Assembly: GCA_035439485.1 (NCBI GenBank)
Contig: DAORKI010000002.1
Location: forward strand, 62,001-126,000
Source: CAIKXD01 sp035439485
Lineage (GTDB): Bacteria; Bacteroidota; Bacteroidia; UBA4408
DNA: 64,000 nucleotides
Direction of reading: 5' to 3'
Shown one piece after another: positions 1 to 9,134 of the stretch. Made by a program: the position numbers and the translations under genes. Every line of letters starts with the position of its first letter. The first letter of the stretch is position 1. The notes beneath the pieces are model-generated. The model was not told the DNA's origin, did no database searches, and saw only the letters and a program-made list of their open reading frames with translations.

Positions 1-36
1 ATAACGCAGTTCAAAAAATAATATTTTTAGCATCAT
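1..36 (-). CDS. ABC transporter permease, N-terminal fragment
   Basis: The first 36 bases, read on the minus strand, begin with two ATG codons and encode MMLKILFFELRY before the window edge cuts the gene. A start of this type (Met, short basic and hydrophobic stretch, then FELRY) is typical of ABC-2 type permeases of Bacteroidota. It begins 16 bases after the stop codon of the ABC ATPase on the same strand, which fits an ATPase-permease operon. Only twelve codons are visible, so the call rests mainly on context. Confidence 0.45.
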   Translation of the reverse strand, partial: MMLKILFFELRY

Positions 37-52
37 GCTTTCTTGATTTTAA

Positions 53-916
53 TTAAACTATTTTATCAAAATAAACATCTTCTAAGCTAGGAGAAATTAA
101 TTCAAAACCTGATAAATTAACTTCATTTGAGGTAACATGAATTTCAGTTTTTCCTGCACTTAAACGATTTGAAATAACGCGATGTGAATTCTTATAAAGC
201 TCTAGGTCGTACTTTTCAATCACCTTTTGGAATACTTTGCCTTTAAGTTCGTTAATTAAATCTTGAGGATTTCCTTTTGCAACTACTTCGCCTTTATTAA
301 TTACTGCCATATTATTACATAACTCTTTAACATCATCAACAATATGAGTTGAAAAAATTATGATTACTTGTTCTGAAATTTCACTTAATAAATTCAAGAA
401 ACGGTTACGTTCAGCGGGATCTAAACCTGCAGTAGGTTCATCAACAATAATAACTTTAGGACTGCCAATAAGCGCTTGTGCAATACCAAAACGTTGCTTC
501 ATACCACCACTGTAGCCACCCACGTTTTTTTTACGTACCTCATACAAATTGGTTTGGTTAAGTAACACTTTAACCAACTCTTTTCTCTCTTTTGAATTTA
601 CAACTCCCTTTAATACGCATAAATGTTCAAGTAAATCTTCAGCTGAGATGCTTGGATAAACACCAAATTCTTGAGGTAAATAACCTAAATATTTGCGCAT
701 TTCGTCCTTATTTTTCATCACATCAAGATCATCCAAAAACAAACTGCCTTCATCTGCATCTTGTAAAGTGGCAATAGTGCGCATTAATGATGATTTTCCA
801 GCTCCATTAGGACCTAGTAAACCAAACAAACCTGTTGGAATTTCGAGATTAATATTATTTAAGGCTTTGGTGCCATTTGCATAAGTTTTCGAGAGGTTTT
901 TAATTATTAACTCCAT
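53..916 (-). CDS. ABC transporter ATP-binding protein
   Basis: This is a 287-residue ABC ATPase that would energise a membrane exporter. Walker A (GPNGAGKS) is at residues 35-42, the Q-loop Gln near 82, the signature YSGGMKQR at about 135-142, Walker B (IIVDEP) at 156-161 and the switch His (STHIVDD) at 191. After the nucleotide-binding domain there is an 80-residue C-terminal extension, as in drug or multi-copper-type exporter ATPases of this phylum. A permease gene starts just downstream at the window edge. The substrate cannot be told from sequence. Confidence 0.9.
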   Translation of the reverse strand: MELIIKNLSKTYANGTKALNNINLEIPTGLFGLLGPNGAGKSSLMRTIATLQDADEGSLFLDDLDVMKNKDEMRKYLGYLPQEFGVYPSISAEDLLEHLCVLKGVVNSKERKELVKVLLNQTNLYEVRKKNVGGYSGGMKQRFGIAQALIGSPKVIIVDEPTAGLDPAERNRFLNLLSEISEQVIIIFSTHIVDDVKELCNNMAVINKGEVVAKGNPQDLINELKGKVFQKVIEKYDLELYKNSHRVISNRLSAGKTEIHVTSNEVNLSGFELISPSLEDVYFDKIV

Positions 917-978
917 ATCAAAATAAAATTATTTAAACTATGACGCGACTGTGCAAAAAAAGTTACAGCTCGGTAAAT

Positions 979-2229
979 TTAATCTTGCTTAATGGTTGCT
1001 GCCAGTCCTTCCTCTTCAATTTTAGAAATATTTTTAGACGCAATTATTGAAGCAAAAAAACCAATTAAAAGTACCACCATTAATACATAAATAATATCTA
1101 AAGGCACAATTTTTACAGGATAAGCATCAATTAAAAAGGTTCCATTTCCACCAAGTCCAATTATACCATACTTTAGTTGAATAAAACACACAATTAATCC
1201 TGTAATTATTCCAGCAACAGCCCCATAACCTGAAATAAGTAAGCCTTGAAGTAAAAATATATTTTTGATAGATTGCATGGTGGCGCCCATACTTTTTAGA
1301 ATTGCTATATCTTTTTTCTTATCAATAATAAGCATAGTTAAAGAGCCTATTACATTAAAAGATGCTACAATAAGTATAAACACCAAAATGAAAAATACAG
1401 CCCACTTTTCGGACTTCATTATTTTGAATAATAATTCATGCTGCTCTACTTTATTTTTCACTATAAAATTCGGTCCGAATTCTGCCTGCAATTCTTCTTG
1501 AATGTTATTTGCTTTGTTGTTTTCATGAAGATAGACTTCTATAGCGCTAGCTTCCTTTGTATAACTGAGTAAATCACGAGTAAAACTAATTGGGGCTAAA
1601 AATAATTTTGAATCCACATCTTGCTGCACGCTAAATACTGAACTTACGTTAATGTTTAAAATTTTAAACGCATTGGCTGTGTTTGACAAATCGGGTTTAG
1701 TCAATCGATTTGGAACATACACAGTTAAAGGGAATAAACTATTACTTGATGAAAGGCTTAATCCTATAGCCACACCTTGGCCCAAACAGGCATAGGGTAT
1801 TCCTGCGGCTTCAAGTTGTAATCTTCCATCAACAATTAAGTTTTGTAAATTTTCTACATTTGCAACTTGTGGTGAAACTCCTTTGATAGTGGCAAAATAC
1901 TGCTTGTCGCCATTTTTTAATAGCACATTTTCCTCGAGAACTTCACTCAGTAAATTTATTTCTTGCCATTGAGCAATTTTATTAAGTTGAATGCTGTCGG
2001 GAATAAAAGTTTTACCAGATTTTGGTGTGATTACATAATCGGCATCAAATGAATTATACAAATTTGTTACCAGCGATTCGAAGCCATTAAACACAGATAA
2101 AACAATTACTAATGCAGCAGCCCCAACAAATACTCCAGCAGTAGCAATTGCCGACATAATATTGATAGCATTTTGCGATTTTTTGGCTTTAATATATCTG
2201 CCAGCAATATAAAGTGCAAAAAATCTCAA
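979..2229 (-). CDS. LolC/LolE/FtsX-type ABC transporter permease
   Basis: A 416-residue inner-membrane permease of the MacB/FtsX fold. There is one transmembrane helix near residues 20-50 containing the family pattern SVFNGFE, a large periplasmic domain, then three helices near 275-300, 325-350 and 375-405. In this family the C-terminal region couples to a LolD-like ATPase to extract lipoproteins or other substrates from the inner membrane. The start codon is TTG at 2229, and the protein then reads MRFFALYIAGRYI. It lies 62 bases upstream of the ABC ATPase gene on the same strand. That ATPase is not obviously of LolD type, so partnership is uncertain. Confidence 0.85.
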   Translation of the reverse strand: MRFFALYIAGRYIKAKKSQNAINIMSAIATAGVFVGAAALVIVLSVFNGFESLVTNLYNSFDADYVITPKSGKTFIPDSIQLNKIAQWQEINLLSEVLEENVLLKNGDKQYFATIKGVSPQVANVENLQNLIVDGRLQLEAAGIPYACLGQGVAIGLSLSSSNSLFPLTVYVPNRLTKPDLSNTANAFKILNINVSSVFSVQQDVDSKLFLAPISFTRDLLSYTKEASAIEVYLHENNKANNIQEELQAEFGPNFIVKNKVEQHELLFKIMKSEKWAVFFILVFILIVASFNVIGSLTMLIIDKKKDIAILKSMGATMQSIKNIFLLQGLLISGYGAVAGIITGLIVCFIQLKYGIIGLGGNGTFLIDAYPVKIVPLDIIYVLMVVLLIGFFASIIASKNISKIEEEGLAATIKQD

Positions 2230-2251
2230 GTGATATAGTTGCTAAAATTAT

Positions 2252-3058
2252 TTATTTCCATGCTTTTACAATCAAACCTGTACCAGTAGAATGATTGGAG
2301 TGTGTATCGAAGTAATTTAATATAAATGCAAATGGATAAGTAAGGAGAAAATAAAAGGGTAATACCACAAAAAACAGTTTTGAAACACCTAGCATTAAAA
2401 TTGGATATTTCATGCTTAAACGCCATGCAATTTTACCGGGACTTCCGTATGAATAGCGTGCTTCCACCTTTGAGAAACCAGCTTCTTTTAATTTGTTTTC
2501 AATTTCTTTGATGTTATAACCATCACGCACATGTTCTTCAATAAATGAACTTTCGCCATCATCGTGTACATCGCTTCCGCCTTGATCAGAAGGGGTTGAA
2601 ATCAGCAGCATGCCACCATTTTTCATTGATGCAACATAGTTCTTAAAAACTGTAATATCTTCTAGAATATGTTCCATAACATCAACACACAATACCAAAT
2701 CATACTGAGGTGCAGTGGTAAATTTGGTTAAGTCAGCAATTTGAAAATTAACGTTATTATAATTAATTTGCCTAAAGAAATTTCGGCAGTCGGCTATTTG
2801 TTCTTCCTTTACATCTACAGCAAGTATTTCGGCATTTTTAATGTTTTTTGCCATAAAATAAGTGTACTGCCCAAAGCCCATGCCAGCATCTAATATTTTA
2901 GGATTTGAAGGAGCTTTCATAATCCATTTTCTTAATTCCAAATGAATATGCCAAGCACGCAAAAGAAGGAGGTCGAGTAGGCGATAAAATAGTTTTCGTA
3001 AGAATGGTGATTGATTAAAAAAGTTTCCTAAAGTTCGTTTAATTGGGTCGTATTGCAT
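2252..3058 (-). CDS. class I SAM-dependent methyltransferase
   Basis: A 268-residue protein with a Rossmann-type methyltransferase core. Motif I (ILDAGMGFGQ) is at residues 55-64, the acidic end of beta-2 (AVDVKEEQ) near 80-87, and a CVDVMEH segment matches motif IV. A basic amphipathic region precedes the core, and a hydrophobic stretch near 215-245 probably anchors the protein at the membrane. The arrangement resembles methyltransferases acting on quinones, lipids or envelope glycans, but no substrate is evident. It ends 22 bases before the permease gene on the same strand, so co-transcription is likely. Confidence 0.8.
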   Translation of the reverse strand: MQYDPIKRTLGNFFNQSPFLRKLFYRLLDLLLLRAWHIHLELRKWIMKAPSNPKILDAGMGFGQYTYFMAKNIKNAEILAVDVKEEQIADCRNFFRQINYNNVNFQIADLTKFTTAPQYDLVLCVDVMEHILEDITVFKNYVASMKNGGMLLISTPSDQGGSDVHDDGESSFIEEHVRDGYNIKEIENKLKEAGFSKVEARYSYGSPGKIAWRLSMKYPILMLGVSKLFFVVLPFYFLLTYPFAFILNYFDTHSNHSTGTGLIVKAWK

Positions 3059-3094
3059 AATTGGTGGAGTGCTAGTTTTAAGCTAAATATAGAA

Positions 3095-3589
3095 TTAGTT
3101 CATTGTTATTTTACCGCCTGCAGTTTTAAATTTTAATTTATCGGCTTTGTAATTAACCACTCTTCCTTCATTTTTACCAGGTAAAAAATCAGGAAGCTGG
3201 CTTATAGCGTGGTTGATGGCCTTCACTAATGCCAATTCAGCAGGATTTTCTTTATCTCCATATTTCAAAAGCTTCAAACTGCCTGCAACTCCTTTGCAAT
3301 TTACTAAAACTTCGGCAGTAATGGTAGCGTTTCCTTCAATAGCTGGTTCGGCATCTAGCTTTTGTTGCAACAATTCTTTAAAGGTCCACTTTTTTCCATT
3401 TTCTTTAACAAATGGGGGTTGATCGGCATCGGTGTAAAAACTTTCATCGCCACATAATATTGTCTTTTTTCCCCGCGCAGCTGCATAGTCAAGGGTGTCG
3501 GTCCATGGTGTTCTTTTTTGCGCAAAAGTATTTGTTGTATCAAGCAACATCAATCCACATAGGAAAATAATTAGATGAAGGATTTTCAT
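3095..3589 (-). CDS. exported protein with weak TonB-C-like region
   Basis: A 164-residue protein starting with a signal peptide (MKILHLIIFLCGLMLL, cleavage likely after NTFA). The rest is small and basic. The segment from about residue 95 (TAEVLVNCKGVAGSLKL through NHAISQLPDFLPGK) has the spacing and hydrophobic pattern of the TonB C-terminal fold seen in many small Bacteroidota periplasmic proteins. There is no membrane anchor after the signal, so it is not a classical TonB. The function is unknown. It is likely the first gene of the minus-strand group that continues into the methyltransferase 36 bases away. Confidence 0.65.
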   Translation of the reverse strand: MKILHLIIFLCGLMLLDTTNTFAQKRTPWTDTLDYAAARGKKTILCGDESFYTDADQPPFVKENGKKWTFKELLQQKLDAEPAIEGNATITAEVLVNCKGVAGSLKLLKYGDKENPAELALVKAINHAISQLPDFLPGKNEGRVVNYKADKLKFKTAGGKITMN

Positions 3590-3791
3590 GATTTAATGAA
3601 TTTATTTAGGACACAAAGTTTTAAAAAATATTGATATAAAACTAAATTCCGAAATAAAAATACAAAATCATTAAATTTTGCATAAATCAATAGCTTTGAG
3701 GCCTTTGTTGAATCATTAATCAGCTATATTTATTTTTTTGCAAACCATTCATTTTTGTATTATTTAAATTTATAGGATAGGTTATCATAAA

Positions 3792-3823
3792 AAACGCCCC
3801 AACATTAGTATGATGAGGCGTTT
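3792..3823 (-). terminator. rho-independent terminator of atpDC
   Basis: An inverted repeat AAACGCC (3792-3798) / GGCGTTT (3817-3823) lies 22 bases after the atpC stop. On the minus strand it is followed by a T-rich run, as expected for termination of the atpD-atpC transcript. Confidence 0.8.
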
Positions 3824-3844
3824 ATAATTTATAATATTGGTTTG

Positions 3845-4078
3845 TTATTCGGCCAATACGATTACTTTATTTTTTAATACTTCTACAACTCCGCCTTTGA
3901 TGGCAAAGGATTGGGTACCTGCATTGTCAATTATTTTAACTTTGCCGGCCTTTAAAGCACTGATCATTGGGGCATGGTTATTTAATATACCCAAAGAACC
4001 ATCGCTACCAGGTAATGAAACCGATTTAATTTCGCCTTCAAACAACTTTTTATCAGGACTTATAATTTCTAAAAACAT
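3845..4078 (-). CDS. atpC: F1F0 ATP synthase epsilon subunit (short form)
   Basis: A 77-residue epsilon subunit of the F1 sector. It begins MFLEIISPDKKLFEGE and contains LPGSDGSLGILNNHAPM, the typical N-terminal beta-sandwich pattern. The C-terminal helical hairpin found in the 130-140-residue proteobacterial subunit is absent; I recall short forms like this as usual for the phylum. It follows atpD by 29 bases on the same strand and is closed by a terminator. The remaining ATP synthase genes are not in the window, consistent with the separate atpDC unit of Bacteroidota. Confidence 0.95.
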   Translation of the reverse strand: MFLEIISPDKKLFEGEIKSVSLPGSDGSLGILNNHAPMISALKAGKVKIIDNAGTQSFAIKGGVVEVLKNKVIVLAE

Positions 4079-4107
4079 GCTGTTTTGTATTATTATTTAA
4101 GCAACTA

Positions 4108-5616
4108 TTACTTAGCCTCAGCCATTAATTTCTTACCTTTTTCAATAGCTTCTTCGATAGTACCTACCAAGTTGAATGCTGCTTCTGGATATTCATCCAC
4201 TTCACCATCCATAATCATGTTGAAACCTTTGATAGTTTCTTCGATTGGTACCAATACTCCTTTTAGACCGGTAAATTGTTCAGCTACGTGGAAAGGTTGA
4301 GATAGGAAACGTTGTACACGTCTTGCACGATGTACTACTAATTTATCTTCTTCAGAAAGTTCATCAAGACCTAAGATGGCGATGATATCTTGTAATTCTT
4401 TATAGCGTTGTAAAATTTCTTTTACTCTTTGAGCAGTGTTGTAATGTGCATCTCCTAAAACAGCAGGAGTTAAGATACGTGAAGTAGAATCTAAAGGATC
4501 TACCGCAGGATAAATACCTAACTCAGCAATTTTACGACTTAATACGGTAGTAGCATCCAAATGCGCGAATGTAGTAGCAGGCGCTGGATCGGTTAAGTCA
4601 TCTGCAGGCACATATACAGCTTGAACAGAAGTAATTGAACCACGCTTAGTTGAAGTAATACGCTCTTGCATAGCACCCATTTCTGTAGATAATGTTGGTT
4701 GATAACCTACTGCAGAAGGCATACGACCTAATAATGCAGATACTTCAGCACCAGCTTGTGTAAAACGGAAGATGTTATCGATAAAGAATAGGATATCACG
4801 TCCACCTCCTTGATCATCACCATCTCTAAAATACTCTGCCATGGTTAATCCAGATAATGCCACACGAGCACGTGCTCCCGGAGGCTCGTTCATTTGACCA
4901 AACACAAGGGCAGCTTTTGATTCTTTTAATGCATTTTTATCAACTTTTGATAAGTCCCAACCGCCTTTTTCCATACTATGTTTGAACTCCTCACCATACT
5001 TAATTACATCAGACTCGATGAACTCGCGTAATAAATCATTTCCTTCACGCGTACGTTCACCAACACCAGCAAATACAGATAAACCAGAATATGCCTTAGC
5101 GATATTGTTTACTAACTCCATAATTAACACTGTTTTACCCACACCTGCACCACCAAATAATCCAATTTTACCACCTTTTGCGTAAGGCTCTAATAAATCG
5201 ATTACTTTGATTCCGGTATAAAGTACTTCAGTTGCTGTTGATAGATCCTCAAACTTTGGCGCTTGACGATGAATGGCGTAACCACCTGCATTGGAAATAG
5301 TATCGATTCCATCTATTGCTTCACCAACCACATTAAATAAACGACCTTTCACTTTATCGCCCGTAGGCATTGTTATTGGCGAACCAAGTGCCACAACGTC
5401 CATTCCACGACTCAAACCATCACTACTATCCATAGCAATGGTACGCACAGTGTCTTGTCCAATATGCTGTTGACACTCTAAAATTACTTTTTGACCATTT
5501 TCTTTGGTGATTTCCAAAGCGTCTAATATTTGCGGTAATTTGCTGTTTTCAGCATTAAAACTAACGTCAATTACCGGACCAATGATTTGTGTGATTTTAC
5601 CTACTTGTTTAGTCAT
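4108..5616 (-). CDS. atpD: F1F0 ATP synthase beta subunit
   Basis: The 502-residue catalytic subunit of F1. The N-terminal beta-barrel begins GKITQIIGPVIDVSF, the P-loop GGAGVGKT is at 155-162, the catalytic Glu is in GVGERTREGND at about 187, and ALSGLTMAEYFRDGDDQGG and FIDNIFRFTQAG are conserved. Length and sequence are normal, so a functional enzyme is expected. It is the first gene of the atpD-atpC operon and has a clear promoter box about 50 bases upstream. Confidence 0.98.
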   Translation of the reverse strand: MTKQVGKITQIIGPVIDVSFNAENSKLPQILDALEITKENGQKVILECQQHIGQDTVRTIAMDSSDGLSRGMDVVALGSPITMPTGDKVKGRLFNVVGEAIDGIDTISNAGGYAIHRQAPKFEDLSTATEVLYTGIKVIDLLEPYAKGGKIGLFGGAGVGKTVLIMELVNNIAKAYSGLSVFAGVGERTREGNDLLREFIESDVIKYGEEFKHSMEKGGWDLSKVDKNALKESKAALVFGQMNEPPGARARVALSGLTMAEYFRDGDDQGGGRDILFFIDNIFRFTQAGAEVSALLGRMPSAVGYQPTLSTEMGAMQERITSTKRGSITSVQAVYVPADDLTDPAPATTFAHLDATTVLSRKIAELGIYPAVDPLDSTSRILTPAVLGDAHYNTAQRVKEILQRYKELQDIIAILGLDELSEEDKLVVHRARRVQRFLSQPFHVAEQFTGLKGVLVPIEETIKGFNMIMDGEVDEYPEAAFNLVGTIEEAIEKGKKLMAEAK

Positions 5617-5666
5617 TTAATATGATTTTATTCTGTTTTAAATACAGAGTTATTTATTTTCGGGCG

Positions 5667-5674
5667 CAAAAGTA
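5667..5674 (-). promoter_or_regulatory. atpD promoter -7 box
   Basis: The minus strand reads TACTTTTG, a perfect match to the Bacteroidota -7 consensus TAnnTTTG. It is 51 bases upstream of the atpD start codon, giving a leader of roughly 45 bases. Confidence 0.6.
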
Positions 5675-5781
5675 CATTTTTTTTAACAGAAACCTCCATC
5701 ATTTTGAAAAAATATTCCTTCTACTAAAATTATTGACAATCAATTATATACACATAAATAATTTGATACTTAGTATAGAAA

Positions 5782-8298
5782 TTAATTTGTGGGCATTAAA
5801 AACACTTCAGGATTTTGTTTGCGATACACCCATTTTAAGAATTCAAACCAAAAAACTGACACAAATGCTATAATTGTACATTTTACCAATTCAATTAATG
5901 CTAGCTGGTCGAATTCAAAAAAATTACTTAGTGGCTTTATATAAATTAACATGGCGCTTAATATTATAGTTATGGCAATGATTACAATCACCAATTTGTT
6001 CTTGTAATGCATTGTTTTATATACCGAATAGTAAAAGGACCTATTTTCGAGAGTTAAAAATATATTTGAAGCAATTAATACAATAAATACCATGGTTCTA
6101 ATATGAATTTCGCTGGCATTATTGTGAATTCCCCATTGGTAGGTAAATAAGGTACCTGCTGTAATCATTAATCCTTGAAGGATACTTATACCAAGCTCTT
6201 TTATATTAAAAAAGGTAGCAGAAGGCTTTCTTGGTGGCAAATGCATGGCATTTAATTCTATGGGTTCATTTTCGTATATGATTGAGCAAGTTGGCCCCAT
6301 AATTAATTCTAAAAAAATGATATGAATTGGGGAAAAAATATTAGGATAAATCCAGCCTAAAATAAGCGGAAAAAAAACTGTAAGAATTATTGGAATATGT
6401 ATTGAAATAATGTATTGAATGGCTTTTTTTAAATTCGTATATATTTTGCGTCCCGTGGCAATAGCATCTATCATTTTTGATAAATCATCATCTATTAAAA
6501 TTAAAGAGGCTGCATCCTTTGCAATTGAAGTTCCTTTTTTACCCATGGCAATGCCTATATGTGCTGCTTTTAATGCAGGTCCATCATTGACTCCATCGCC
6601 CGTCATAGCTACAATTTGATTTGTTGATTTTAGTGCATTAATTACACGTAATTTAGCCTCAGGAAACATACGCGTAAACAAATTGTTTTTAAGAACAATA
6701 GACTGCAATTCGGGTTCAGCCATTGCTATAATTTGCTCTCCCGAAATACTATGTTCAACGCCTTTAAAGTCAATTTTTTTAGCTATAGCTGTAGTGGTGA
6801 TAGTATTGTCGCCAGTAATAATTTTTACATCAATTCCAGCATTGTAAAAACCTTGCAAAACCTCCTTAATATTTTGTTTTGGAGGGTCATAAAAGGAGAT
6901 GAGTCCAATAAATCTAAATTTGAATTCATGTTGACTTTTTGGAAAAATTGATTCATTGAAATCAGCATGCCCCACCCCCAATATTCTAAATCCTTCACTG
7001 GCAAGTACATTCAAGGCTAAATGAATTTGAGCAATTTCCTTTTCAGATAAATCGCAAACGTTTAAAATGGCCTCTGGCGCGCCTTTGCAAGCAACTAATA
7101 TTTGGTTATCTGGCTTTTTAAAAACATGTGTCATCATGGGCGGTTTTCCGCCTAAAGGGTATTCATGAATAAACTCAGCATTTTTTCTTTCATCGTAGGC
7201 TACAAATTTTGAATATGCTTGATGGATAGCAATTTCCATTGGATCAAATGGATTGGGTTCGCTACTCCACATTGACATAGATAATATTTCTTCCAATTGA
7301 AAACTTGTATTTTCATTTAAATCGAAAATAGTGTTACTTTTATGCAAATAAATTTTAGCTAGTTCCATTTTATTTTGCGTAATAGTGCCCGTTTTATCTA
7401 CACAAATTACCGATGCACTACCCAATGTTTCAACGGTTTTCATTTGTTTCACAATAATTCCCATTTTCATTAACCTCCAAGCACCAAGGGCCATAAATGA
7501 GGTAAAAGCTACTGGAATTTCTTCGGGTAAAATACTCATGGCCAAAGTAAGTGCCTTTAGTAAACTGTTAGTAAAATGATGTGAATGATAGAAATTTATT
7601 CCCAAAACTATGATGAAAACAACAGCACCTAAAAACACCATCTTTTTGACAAAATTGTTTATTTGCCTTTCAAGTGGAGTTTTTTCGTCATCTATATTAA
7701 GCAAGCTCAAGCCTACTTTACCCATTTGGGTTTGTGATGCAATGGCTGTGACTCGCAAAATGGCAGAACCACTTACAACATTAGTCCCTTGAAAAGCAGA
7801 TTGATTTAAACTCTTAAAAACAGAAAGTGATTCACCAGTTAATATTGATTCATTTGCTGAAAAATCATGCGCTTCAATGATAATTCCATCAGCTGCAATA
7901 GTGTCACCTTCTTCTACTAACAAACAATCATTTATTACTATTTCGCTACTTAAAATTTCTGTTTTCAATCCATTTCTTATTACCTTACACGTAGATTGAG
8001 TATAATTTTTAAGTAATTCAAGTGCATTTTTACTTCGTTTATCTTGGTATATGGAAATAGCAGCAACTAATAATATAGCAAGTGCTAAAAAAATACCATC
8101 ATTAATTTTACCACTTATAAAATAAATAATTGATGCCAAAAGCAACAGTATTACCATTGGCTCAGCACCTATACTTTTAACGATTTTAAAAATATTATTT
8201 TCAGACTTCTTACTAATAATATTTTCACCAAATTTCTGTCTAGATTCAATAACCTCATCATTTGATAAGCCCCATATATTTGTAAAGATTTTATTCAT
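5782..8298 (-). CDS. P-type cation-transporting ATPase (P2, calcium-type)
   Basis: An 838-residue ion pump of the inner membrane. It has an N-terminal cation-ATPase segment, the actuator motif TGES near residue 154, the phosphorylation motif DKTGT with Asp near 300, the nucleotide-domain segment KGAPEA, and the hinge TGDGVND near 564. The ion-site helix carries SILPEEIP just before the P domain, and about ten membrane helices are visible in total. This layout matches P2-type Ca2+ (or related Na+/Mn2+) ATPases rather than heavy-metal pumps, which carry CPx motifs. It is transcribed alone, divergently from the PrsW-like gene. Confidence 0.9.
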   Translation of the reverse strand: MNKIFTNIWGLSNDEVIESRQKFGENIISKKSENNIFKIVKSIGAEPMVILLLLASIIYFISGKINDGIFLALAILLVAAISIYQDKRSKNALELLKNYTQSTCKVIRNGLKTEILSSEIVINDCLLVEEGDTIAADGIIIEAHDFSANESILTGESLSVFKSLNQSAFQGTNVVSGSAILRVTAIASQTQMGKVGLSLLNIDDEKTPLERQINNFVKKMVFLGAVVFIIVLGINFYHSHHFTNSLLKALTLAMSILPEEIPVAFTSFMALGAWRLMKMGIIVKQMKTVETLGSASVICVDKTGTITQNKMELAKIYLHKSNTIFDLNENTSFQLEEILSMSMWSSEPNPFDPMEIAIHQAYSKFVAYDERKNAEFIHEYPLGGKPPMMTHVFKKPDNQILVACKGAPEAILNVCDLSEKEIAQIHLALNVLASEGFRILGVGHADFNESIFPKSQHEFKFRFIGLISFYDPPKQNIKEVLQGFYNAGIDVKIITGDNTITTTAIAKKIDFKGVEHSISGEQIIAMAEPELQSIVLKNNLFTRMFPEAKLRVINALKSTNQIVAMTGDGVNDGPALKAAHIGIAMGKKGTSIAKDAASLILIDDDLSKMIDAIATGRKIYTNLKKAIQYIISIHIPIILTVFFPLILGWIYPNIFSPIHIIFLELIMGPTCSIIYENEPIELNAMHLPPRKPSATFFNIKELGISILQGLMITAGTLFTYQWGIHNNASEIHIRTMVFIVLIASNIFLTLENRSFYYSVYKTMHYKNKLVIVIIAITIILSAMLIYIKPLSNFFEFDQLALIELVKCTIIAFVSVFWFEFLKWVYRKQNPEVFLMPTN

Positions 8299-8339
8299 GG
8301 AGTTTAGAGTTTTGTTTAGGCATCAAATTAAGGATGAAG

Positions 8340-8347
8340 CAAATATA
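8340..8347 (-). promoter_or_regulatory. promoter -7 box of the P-type ATPase gene
   Basis: The minus strand reads TATATTTG (TAnnTTTG consensus) 42 bases upstream of the ATPase start codon, within the 118-base divergent region. No convincing -33 element was found at the usual distance. Confidence 0.45.
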
Positions 8348-8416
8348 CATTATAGCTCAATAAATTTTTATTTTAATAGTTAATAGCATTATTTTAGTGA
8401 ATTATTAATATTTGAA

Positions 8417-9133
8417 ATGGATAGAAATTTATTAGGGTTAACAATTGGTCCAGGAATCGCTATCGCTATTTTTATTTACTGGAAAGATAAACTAGACCCT
8501 GAACCAAGAAGGTTGTTGATACGAGCTTTTTTATTGGGCTGTGCAAGTATTGCACCTGCTATATTATTGAATTTAGTATTAAAGAGTATCTTTCAAGTTG
8601 ACATTAGTGATTCTCTATTTGCCACCTTTGCTTATGCATTTTTTGTTGTTGGTGTAGCAGAAGAGTTTAGTAAATTTATGTTTTTGCGTTGGAATTTATT
8701 TACACGACCCGAATTTGATGAACCCTATGATGGCATAACTTATTCGGTGATGATTGGAATGGGTTTTGCCACATTAGAAAATGTGATGTATGTATATCAA
8801 TCATCAAACGCCTATGAGGTTGCATTGATGCGAGCATTTACAGCAGTTCCAGCACACGCCACCTTTGCTATAGCTATGGGTTATTATACTGGTTTGGCAA
8901 AATTTGAAAGATTAAAAAGAAATTCATACCTGTTTAAAGGACTTCTTTTAGCCATTGTAATGCATGGATTTTATGACTTTTTATTGATGCAAAATAATTT
9001 TCCTCAAATTGCGGTTGGCGCCTTTGTTTCAGTTGGTGTTTCTATATATTTTTCAATGAAAGCCATAAAGTTACATCAACAAATTTCGCCACACCAAAGA
9101 GAAAAAAAGACTGGAGCTAACTGGAAGTTATGA
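8417..9133 (+). CDS. PrsW-family intramembrane metalloprotease
   Basis: A 238-residue membrane protein with about seven hydrophobic segments. The family motifs are all present: EEFSK (Glu82-Glu83), the DGITYSVMIGMGFATLEN block, PAHATF and HGFYDF. These supply the Glu and His ligands of the Abi/CPBP/PrsW metalloprotease superfamily. PrsW of Bacillus cleaves an anti-sigma factor; the substrate here is unknown. It converges on the M48 protease gene one base away. Confidence 0.88.
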   Translation: MDRNLLGLTIGPGIAIAIFIYWKDKLDPEPRRLLIRAFLLGCASIAPAILLNLVLKSIFQVDISDSLFATFAYAFFVVGVAEEFSKFMFLRWNLFTRPEFDEPYDGITYSVMIGMGFATLENVMYVYQSSNAYEVALMRAFTAVPAHATFAIAMGYYTGLAKFERLKRNSYLFKGLLLAIVMHGFYDFLLMQNNFPQIAVGAFVSVGVSIYFSMKAIKLHQQISPHQREKKTGANWKL

Positions 9134-9134
9134 G